Shown: positions 18,090 to 24,786 of the stretch, piece by piece | Numbering within the stretch: the stretch's first letter is position 1 | How the letters are laid out: every line of letters starts with the position of its first letter | Program-made: the position numbers and the translations under genes | The notes under the pieces: generated by a model | What the model was told of the DNA's origin: nothing | Databases searched by the model: none | Seen by the model: the letters and a program-made list of their open reading frames with translations, nothing else | Assembly: GCA_024644125.1 (NCBI GenBank) | Contig: JAHELQ010000004.1 | Coordinates: 843-37,784 of the forward strand | Reading direction: 5' to 3' | DNA: 36,942 bases | From: Candidatus Aminicenantota bacterium | GTDB lineage: Bacteria > Acidobacteriota > Aminicenantia > UBA2199

Positions 18090-19079
18090 ATGAAAAAAAT
18101 TGTAGTTTTAATATTGATGATGGCATTTTTATTGGCCGGCTGCAAAACCGAGAAATATAAAGAGCCGGGCATTTATGCGGAGATTGATACCGGCAAAGGC
18201 CTGATCGTCGCATCTATGGAATTTGAGAAGGCGCCGATGACAGTGGCTAATTTTGTGGGACTGGCTGAAGGAACCATTAAAAACTCAGCCAAAGAGCCTG
18301 GCGTTCCTTATTTCAACGGATTGAAATTTCACCGGGTCGTTCCTGGTTTTGTCATTCAAGGCGGCGATCCCCAGGGTAACGGTTCGGGCGGTCCCGGATA
18401 CAAATTTCCAAATGAAATCCATCCGGATCTCAAACATAACGCCGCGGGAGTCTTGTCCATGGCAAACGCCGGACCCAACACCAACGGCAGCCAGTTTTTC
18501 ATCACCTTGAACGCAGCCCCGCGTCTGGATGGCGGATACTCAGTGTTTGGAAAGGTCGTGAAGGGCCTCGATGTGGTCAAAGCCATTCAGAAGGACGATA
18601 TTATAAAGACAATCAAGATCTTCAGGGTCGGCGCAGTGGCCAAAAACTTCAAAACCGACGACGCGTCATTCAAAGACATTGTAAAGAGAGCGGAAGCGGC
18701 GATCGAAAAGAAATTGGCGGATACACTGGCGGAAAAATACCCTGATGTGATAAAACTGGAAAACGGCCTCCGTTACAAAATACTGACACCGGGAAAAGGA
18801 TTGAAACCGGAAAAGGGCACGCCGGTCAAAGTGCACTACACTCTGACTTTGCTGGACGGAAAAAAGATCGACAGTTCGTTGGACCGAGGCGAGCCGTTGC
18901 CTTTCGAGGTAGGTATGGGGCAGATGATTCCCGGATTCGACCTGGCGGTGCAGGATATGGCCAAAGGGGAAAAACGATTGGTGATCATTCCGCCGGATCT
19001 GGGGTATGGGGAGCAAAGGAAGGGTCCGATCCCAGAAAACTCCATCCTGATCTTCGAAGTGGAATTAGTGGAATTCTAA
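18090..19079 (+). CDS. Lipoprotein peptidyl-prolyl isomerase: cyclophilin domain fused to FKBP domain
   Basis: Lipobox MKKIVVLILMMAFLLAGC; cyclophilin FHRVVPGFVIQGGDPQGNGSGGPGYKFPNE...GSQFFITLNAAPRLDGGYSVFGKVVKG; FKBP VKVHYTLTLLDGKKIDSSLDRGEPLPFEVGMGQMIPGFDLAVQDMAKGEKRLVIIPPDLGYGE. Confidence 0.95.
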   Translation: MKKIVVLILMMAFLLAGCKTEKYKEPGIYAEIDTGKGLIVASMEFEKAPMTVANFVGLAEGTIKNSAKEPGVPYFNGLKFHRVVPGFVIQGGDPQGNGSGGPGYKFPNEIHPDLKHNAAGVLSMANAGPNTNGSQFFITLNAAPRLDGGYSVFGKVVKGLDVVKAIQKDDIIKTIKIFRVGAVAKNFKTDDASFKDIVKRAEAAIEKKLADTLAEKYPDVIKLENGLRYKILTPGKGLKPEKGTPVKVHYTLTLLDGKKIDSSLDRGEPLPFEVGMGQMIPGFDLAVQDMAKGEKRLVIIPPDLGYGEQRKGPIPENSILIFEVELVEF

Positions 19080-19113
19080 AATGTAATCATGCTGGCCGTG
19101 ACCGCACTCACGT

Positions 19114-20019
19114 TCACGGCTGAGCGTGCAAATCGTAAACCCCGTCCGGGGTGATGATTTTATCGCGATAATTCACGTCATTCAGTGACATATTCCCGGT
19201 AACAATACAATTGGAAAGCGACGAACGTCCGCCGACCGTAGTATTCTCCCAGATTACCGAGTTGACCAGGGAACACCCCTTGCCGGTCTTCACATTGAGG
19301 GAAAAAGAATTGTCTCGCTCCGATCCGATGTGCTTCCGGTACGCGGCGTCGGCTTGAAGATAGAGATATGGGGTGCCGAGATCCCACCAGGGACCGGTCG
19401 TTTCGATTACCGAAATATCGAACGATCCGCCTGCCAGGGTATCAAAGAAGCTGACGTGGGCGATCGCTTCCAGCACGCGCTTCGTGAATAGCGCGACGCC
19501 GGTGTACATCCAGTTGAATCCATCATGCAGCACAAATTCTTCAGAAAGCGACATATCCTTCTTGCGCCCTAAAAAACGGGCGCCGGACAGTACCAATGGC
19601 GCATATTGTTTCTCCGATGTTTTTTTCACCAGCAACACCCCATCACATTTTTTTGTCCGCAAGAGAGACACCATTTCGTGAAGAGGAATCTCCGTAAAAA
19701 TATCTCCATTCACCACCAGCAACATTTCTTTTATATGAGGCGCGGCTTCTTTCAAAATGTTGCTTCCCGAGAGCGATTCCTCATAAAAAAAATGAAGCCC
19801 TTCTCGGTGCGACAAGGCCTTCCGGATATGTTCGCCATGATGGTGAAGATTGACAAATCCACGCCTCGATCCGAGTGCTCGCAATTGATCCGACATAATC
19901 TCGATCAACGGTCGCCCCGCCATGGGAAACAGCGGTTTCGGTTTGTAATCGCTCAACGGCCGGGCTCTGGTACCCAAACCTCCGGCCAATAAAAAGAACG
20001 GAATTTCAGCCGGGATCAT
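19114..20019 (-). CDS. Sugar-nucleotide (NDP-sugar) nucleotidyltransferase
   Basis: FFLLAGGLGTRARPLSDYKPKPLFPMAGRPLIEIMSDQL, VVNGDIFTEI, WWDLGTPYLYLQA; C-terminal left-handed-helix-like repeat. Confidence 0.9.
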   Translation of the reverse strand: MIPAEIPFFLLAGGLGTRARPLSDYKPKPLFPMAGRPLIEIMSDQLRALGSRRGFVNLHHHGEHIRKALSHREGLHFFYEESLSGSNILKEAAPHIKEMLLVVNGDIFTEIPLHEMVSLLRTKKCDGVLLVKKTSEKQYAPLVLSGARFLGRKKDMSLSEEFVLHDGFNWMYTGVALFTKRVLEAIAHVSFFDTLAGGSFDISVIETTGPWWDLGTPYLYLQADAAYRKHIGSERDNSFSLNVKTGKGCSLVNSVIWENTTVGGRSSLSNCIVTGNMSLNDVNYRDKIITPDGVYDLHAQP

Positions 20020-20579
20020 CGTTCAAAGACCATATCCCCGCTATACCCCATCTCAACGAACAAGCGTCGGTAATTACGAGTTATATAATCCTTTTTAGTA
20101 TATCCAAACGCCTGCGCCATTACGTCGATCTCATTCTCCGGCGCTTCGATCTCCATGAAATTCCCGATTGGTGTTTCGTCCAGAAACACGGTCACCGGTC
20201 CTCGCCGCCACGTTTCTCGGTACTTTTCGTAAATCCAGACCATCCGGTATTCCAGTCCCAGGAGAATCGTCTTCATCCGCTCGAAGTGCCCGATACCCGA
20301 TTCGATCTCTTCGCGAATTTTGTATTCGTCATCGGTATCGTTTTCTTTTACCGGGCGTTTGAAGGTGATGATGTTTTTGTTGCCGAACCGCCGCAACCTC
20401 AACAGTTGGTTGCGGGAAGCGAGCGAATGATCGGGAGTGTCAAACAAAATATTGCGCTCAAACTGGCGGGGGTCCAAAAGAACGAACCCTGCATCCGGCA
20501 AGAAACGCCTTGCGAGAGGCAAATCGGTCAATTTCAATTTGATCTCAATTTCCAGATGATGCAAAGATTCTTGTCCCAT
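20016..20579 (-). CDS. CYTH domain protein (CyaB/triphosphate-tunnel-like)
   Basis: HHLEIEIKLKL carries the ExExK motif; ERNILFDTPDHSLASRNQLLRLRRFGNKNIITFKRP; GPVTVFLDETPIGNFMEIEAPENEID. Confidence 0.88.
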   Translation of the reverse strand: MGQESLHHLEIEIKLKLTDLPLARRFLPDAGFVLLDPRQFERNILFDTPDHSLASRNQLLRLRRFGNKNIITFKRPVKENDTDDEYKIREEIESGIGHFERMKTILLGLEYRMVWIYEKYRETWRRGPVTVFLDETPIGNFMEIEAPENEIDVMAQAFGYTKKDYITRNYRRLFVEMGYSGDMVFER

Positions 20580-21520
20580 CAGTAATCGCGGTACCTGATA
20601 AATCCAAGCAAGTGAAGCAACGACTCTTTGTACAGAGAATCCGGGAATTGCCGTATGAACGCCTGGCAGGAGTTGTAATAGTCATCTATAAAATCCAGAC
20701 ACTTCCGTTTGATGCCGTACTCTTCCATCAAGGCCAAAAACAGTTCCTGGTCTTTTTCACCGAAGTCCTCCGGAATGTCAACATTACGGGATTTCAGCAA
20801 TAGAATCAACGGTAGGGTAATCTTCCCCTCTTTCAGATCGCGGAACCGGTCTTTACCGGAATTCTCCGAAAAAATATCGAGAATGTCGTCGATGACCTGG
20901 AAAATAGTGCCAAAATCCATACCAAAGTTATAAAATTCCTCGGCCCGCTGCGGCGAATCGCCGTTCAAAAGGGAGGCGATCTTGCACACGCCGGCAAAAA
21001 GCGACGAGGTCTTCTTCTGGATGATATCGATATAAGTAGCGGTTTTGACCTTTGTATTGAAGTGGTTTTCGATCTCCAGTAACTGGCCTTCGATCATCAA
21101 AAGCGCCGCTTCCAGCATGATGTCCAGGACTTTTTCCCGCCTCAATTTATGAATGGAGAATAACGAATTGATGAATAGATAATCTCCCCATAGAACGGAG
21201 ATATGGTTCCCGAAACTGAAATTCAGAGTTCTCGCTCCCCGCCGCAATTGAGAGTTATCCACCACATCGTCATGGATAAGGCTCGACAGATGAAACATCT
21301 CGACAGAAGCGGCGATCGGCGGCAATTCATCCACGAGGCCATCATTCATCCCTGCCAGCAAAAACAAAACAGTCGAACGAATTCGTTTCCCTTTTTTTAA
21401 AGGAGTTTTATCCGACACCGTTTTTATCAAGTTTATTTTGCTCCTGAAGTCTTTCAACAGTAAATTATCCGTTTTCTCCAGGAGATCCTTCACAGGTTTT
21501 TGGATCTCTTTTAGATTCAT
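20579..21520 (-). CDS. Polyprenyl (trans-isoprenyl) diphosphate synthase
   Basis: SLIHDDVVDNSQLRRGARTLNFSFG (first Asp-rich motif), FGTIFQVIDDILDIF (second). Start set at ATG 21520, 7 nt after a promoter -10. Confidence 0.92.
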   Translation of the reverse strand: MNLKEIQKPVKDLLEKTDNLLLKDFRSKINLIKTVSDKTPLKKGKRIRSTVLFLLAGMNDGLVDELPPIAASVEMFHLSSLIHDDVVDNSQLRRGARTLNFSFGNHISVLWGDYLFINSLFSIHKLRREKVLDIMLEAALLMIEGQLLEIENHFNTKVKTATYIDIIQKKTSSLFAGVCKIASLLNGDSPQRAEEFYNFGMDFGTIFQVIDDILDIFSENSGKDRFRDLKEGKITLPLILLLKSRNVDIPEDFGEKDQELFLALMEEYGIKRKCLDFIDDYYNSCQAFIRQFPDSLYKESLLHLLGFIRYRDY

Positions 21521-21527
21521 TAGGGCA

Positions 21528-21556
21528 ATTGTATCATCATTAACATTATTTTGCAA
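21528..21556 (-). promoter_or_regulatory. Putative promoter of the polyprenyl synthase operon (TTGCAA-17-TGaTACAAT)
   Basis: Minus-strand TTGCAA (21551-21556), TACAAT (21528-21533), then TGCCCTA-ATG. Confidence 0.55.
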
Positions 21557-21585
21557 CGGAATCCGGACTCTTGCAGCGTCCAATG

Positions 21586-21594
21586 TGATAAAAT
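21586..21594 (+). promoter_or_regulatory. Putative extended -10 (TGaTAAAAT) of yjbQ, 6 nt from ATG
   Basis: TGATAAAAT then TACACG-ATG (21601); no convincing -35. Confidence 0.4.
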
Positions 21595-21600
21595 TACACG

Positions 21601-22026
21601 ATGATCGAATTATATAAAATCGAGCTGAATACAGTTGGGAAAAATGACATCGTTGATATTACCGGGGATGTGAAAGCCATCATCCGCCGATCGCAGATCA
21701 CCGACGGAAGCGCTTTGATATTTGTCCCTGGAGCCACGGGCGCGCTCTCCACAGTCGAATACGAACCGGGCCTGCTTCGCGATCTCCCGCGACTCATGGA
21801 AAAGCTCATTCCCGAAAAAGAGCACTACCATCACAACGAAACCTGGCACGACGGCAACGGCCATTCCCATCTCCGGGCGACATTGATGGGGCCTTCGCTG
21901 ACCGTCCCTTTTTCCGGCAAAGAGATGATCCTCGGTACCTGGCAGCAGATCATCTTCCTGGAATTCGACAACAAACCGCACCACCGGGAGCTGGTGGTTC
22001 AATTAATGGGTGAGAGACTGGATTAA
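21601..22026 (+). CDS. yjbQ: YjbQ/UPF0047 family protein (secondary thiamine-phosphate synthase-like)
   Basis: GSALIFVPGATGALSTVEYEPGLLRDLPRLMEKLIP...YHHNETWHDGNGHSHLRATLMGPSLTVPFSGKEMILGTWQQIIFLEFDNKPHHRELVVQ. Confidence 0.93.
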   Translation: MIELYKIELNTVGKNDIVDITGDVKAIIRRSQITDGSALIFVPGATGALSTVEYEPGLLRDLPRLMEKLIPEKEHYHHNETWHDGNGHSHLRATLMGPSLTVPFSGKEMILGTWQQIIFLEFDNKPHHRELVVQLMGERLD

Positions 22027-23103
22027 CCGGGTTTCCTCTTTCATCAGATTGGCGGCGAGGCAGGAATGAACCGGCAATACGGCCAAAAGATCGCCGCGGC
22101 GGAGATTGTCCAGCACCCCGGGCGGCGCCTTGACAATACCGTGCTCCTGGCTTAGAGAACTGACATAGGTATCCGGCAGCGGCATCTCCCAACCGGCCTC
22201 CGTCAACGTGCACACATAGCCGAATATTTTTTGCCCCTGCGTCCCGACGCAATGTTCCTTTGACAGATGAACCGCTCCGCCGTAGAGGACGAACTCCCCA
22301 CGCCGGGGATAAATTCCCACCACCGGACAGGCCAACGCGACCGCAATCTCCTCCAACCGGCACGAACCGATGAAATATTGCATTAAGTCATAATACACAA
22401 AATTACCGCAACGGATTTCATCGACACCCGAAAAATCCTCGACTATGCTGCATGTGGGGGTATCACCCACAGATATCTCGACCTTCGCTATCCCCTGCTC
22501 CCGCAACGCCAGTTCAATCGCCGCCATCCTGTCCGCCGTATCCCTGAAGACCGCTTCGAGCTCATCCTTTCCCCGCGCATTGTACGAATGGCCCGCGTGG
22601 GTCAACAAGCCCCGGAGACGGAGCTTCGTCGATGAAACAATCGCCCGCGCCACAGCCGCGATCTCCCGCTTCTCGCTGTCCGGGATTCCACTCCGGTGAT
22701 AACCGGTATCCACTTCGATCCATATATCGACGCCCCCTTCCAATCGCTCATCCAGGAAGCGGACCGACTCCTCCGCTTCCACCAGGAGATGGAGCTTCGC
22801 CTTCTTCGCCAACCGGTTGATGGCGTCTATTTCCAAACGGTTCACAGGAAAAGCGACGGTAATATCCTCCCAACCTTCTTCCGCAAAATAGGAGGCCATA
22901 CTCACCGACGAAACAGTGATGCCGGAAATCCCAAATTCCCGGAACATATCTCCCACTTCGGCAGATTGGTGGGTTTTGAAGTGAGGCTTCAACCGCACAT
23001 GTTGCCTCACACATTTTTCTGCGATTTTTTTAATGTTGTTGCTAACGATCTCCTGGTCAACCAGGAGCGTCGGTTTCGTAATTTCTTTCGTCATGCGCTT
23101 CAT
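22003..23103 (-). CDS. PLP-dependent D-threonine aldolase / D-serine dehydratase-like (alanine racemase N-terminal fold) enzyme
   Basis: TKPTLLVDQEIVSNNIKKIAEKCVRQHVRLKPHFKTHQSAEV, WIEVDTGYHRSGIP, LRGLLTHAGHSYNARG, ISVGDTPTCSIVEDFSGVDEIRCGNFVYYD. Start revised to ATG 23103. Confidence 0.87.
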   Translation of the reverse strand: MKRMTKEITKPTLLVDQEIVSNNIKKIAEKCVRQHVRLKPHFKTHQSAEVGDMFREFGISGITVSSVSMASYFAEEGWEDITVAFPVNRLEIDAINRLAKKAKLHLLVEAEESVRFLDERLEGGVDIWIEVDTGYHRSGIPDSEKREIAAVARAIVSSTKLRLRGLLTHAGHSYNARGKDELEAVFRDTADRMAAIELALREQGIAKVEISVGDTPTCSIVEDFSGVDEIRCGNFVYYDLMQYFIGSCRLEEIAVALACPVVGIYPRRGEFVLYGGAVHLSKEHCVGTQGQKIFGYVCTLTEAGWEMPLPDTYVSSLSQEHGIVKAPPGVLDNLRRGDLLAVLPVHSCLAANLMKEETRLIQSLTH

Positions 23104-23110
23104 GGCTGCC

Positions 23111-23139
23111 AATATATCACGCTCCCGCCCCAGAGTCAA
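23111..23139 (-). promoter_or_regulatory. Putative promoter of the D-threonine-aldolase-like gene (TTGACT-17-TGaTATATT), -10 box 7 nt from ATG
   Basis: Minus-strand TTGACT (23134-23139), TATATT (23111-23116), then GGCAGCC-ATG (23103). Confidence 0.6.
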
Positions 23140-23172
23140 AGCCCCCGAGAGATCCTTCGCAAAGGGAAGAGG

Positions 23173-23201
23173 TTGCATTTTTGGCCCGACTTCACTATAA
23201 T
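23173..23201 (+). promoter_or_regulatory. Putative promoter of the 177-aa hypothetical gene (TTGCAT-17-TATAAT)
   Basis: TTGCAT 23173-23178, TATAAT 23196-23201; GGAG before TTG 23219. Confidence 0.6.
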
Positions 23202-23218
23202 TAGCGTGGAGAGCAAAG

Positions 23219-23752
23219 TTGGATACTCAAGAAGAAAATCAGCAGCGAAACAATGATGTCGCCAGGATAGCGGCATATATCCCCGGCTTCAAGGGATACA
23301 GCGACTCTGAGCAACGTAACGATTCAGACATGCGAGTACGGTCCGCCGTCGCCCGGAAATTGGATTTATTCAAAACTGCGCTGGCAGAAATCATTCAAAC
23401 TGTGGCGGCCGAAAAACGGCTGGACCTTTTATCCGATTACGACGGTCTGGTAACCTCCATCGGAGAATTTCAGATATTACTCAAAGAACCTCCTGGAGAC
23501 TGCGGAGATTTTTTTCAATTGCAATCCGTCAAAGAAGAAAACACATCGGATATTTACCGGTTGGATTTGCAATTATTGGAGAAAGCGGCTCATTTCCTGG
23601 AGCAACTGGAAACACTCAAACAAAGCCCCTTTGAGCGAAGCGACGCCCGGAGTTTGGACTCGAGACTCCGGGAAATGATCACGTGCTTCACCGAACGGGC
23701 CATCAGTATGAAAGGTTGCCATCAGATTGAGCAAACCCTTTCCGATTCCTGA
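23219..23752 (+). CDS. Hypothetical protein, 177 aa, predominantly helical
   Basis: Intact ORF with TTG start, GGAG SD and upstream promoter; no recognised family. Confidence 0.65.
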   Translation: MDTQEENQQRNNDVARIAAYIPGFKGYSDSEQRNDSDMRVRSAVARKLDLFKTALAEIIQTVAAEKRLDLLSDYDGLVTSIGEFQILLKEPPGDCGDFFQLQSVKEENTSDIYRLDLQLLEKAAHFLEQLETLKQSPFERSDARSLDSRLREMITCFTERAISMKGCHQIEQTLSDS

Positions 23753-23809
23753 ATTTTGATGTATAATTATTAAAAAATTTATTTTAACGATTCGCAAGGA
23801 GTATGGAAC

Positions 23810-24745
23810 ATGGAAGAAAGAAATGTCATAATCATAGGATCAGGACCCGCGGGGCTGACGGCAGCGGTCTACACCGCGAGAGCGAATTTGAAACCCCTGG
23901 TGATCGAAGGATACCAGGCGGGCGGACAATTGATGATAACCTCTGAAATCGAAAACTTTCCCGGATTCAAAGAGGGCGTCACCGGTCCCGAATTGATGGC
24001 GGATATGAGAGCTCAGGCGGAACGGTTCGGAGCCGAATTCATCACCGCAGACGCAAGTAAAGTGGAATTGGCTGGAGATATAAAAAAAGTCTGGATCGAG
24101 GATGATGTGTACGCCTCTAAAACAATTATCATCTCCACCGGAGCCAGCGCCAACTACCTGGGGCTGGATAGCGAATCGCGGCTTAAAGGGCGCGGCGTGA
24201 GCGCATGCGCCACATGCGATGGATTCTTCTTTCAGAATAGAACCATCTGCGTCGTCGGCGGCGGCGACAGCGCCATGGAAGAAGCGACATTTTTGACCCG
24301 TTTCGCTAAAAAAGTCTACTTGATTCACCGCAGGGACCAGTTCCGGGCGTCCAAAATCATGGAAAAACGAGCGGCGGACAATCCCAAAATAGAATTCATC
24401 ATGAACACAATAATAGAAGAGGTACTGGGCGAGGACCGGGTGACGGGCGTCAGGTTGAAAAACCGGGAAACAGGAAAGGTAACCGATCTTCCCCTCGAGG
24501 GAATGTTCCTGGCCATCGGCCACACGCCAAACACCGATTTGTTCACCGGCCAGTTGGAAACGGACGATACCGGATACATCGTTACCTCCTCGGAAAAAGG
24601 ACGTCAATCCGCCACCAGCGAAGCAGGGGTATTTGCGTGTGGAGATGTGCAGGATCCTCATTACAGGCAGGCGATTACCGCCGCCGGAAGCGGATGTATG
24701 GCTGCATTGGATGCGGAGCACTACATTGAAGCCCTGGAAGGATAA
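23810..24745 (+). CDS. trxB: Thioredoxin reductase
   Basis: IIGSGPAGLTAAVYTARANLKPLVIEG, redox-active CATCDGFFF, VVGGGDSAMEEATFL, GVFACGDVQDPHYRQAITAAGSGCMAALDAEHYIE. Confidence 0.96.
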   Translation: MEERNVIIIGSGPAGLTAAVYTARANLKPLVIEGYQAGGQLMITSEIENFPGFKEGVTGPELMADMRAQAERFGAEFITADASKVELAGDIKKVWIEDDVYASKTIIISTGASANYLGLDSESRLKGRGVSACATCDGFFFQNRTICVVGGGDSAMEEATFLTRFAKKVYLIHRRDQFRASKIMEKRAADNPKIEFIMNTIIEEVLGEDRVTGVRLKNRETGKVTDLPLEGMFLAIGHTPNTDLFTGQLETDDTGYIVTSSEKGRQSATSEAGVFACGDVQDPHYRQAITAAGSGCMAALDAEHYIEALEG

Positions 24746-24786
24746 TCTTTAATCGTTAGAAGACCGCAATATTCATCATCGCGACG

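Noticed and set aside
19095-19120. Inverted repeat GCCGTGA-N12-TCACGGC between PPIase and nucleotidyltransferase genes
   Set aside because: Possible weak convergent terminator, but the loop is long and there is no U-tract; not enough to call.
23840-24721. 293-aa minus-strand ORF inside trxB
   Set aside because: Fully antisense to a clear TrxB; no domain motifs or upstream SD recognised.
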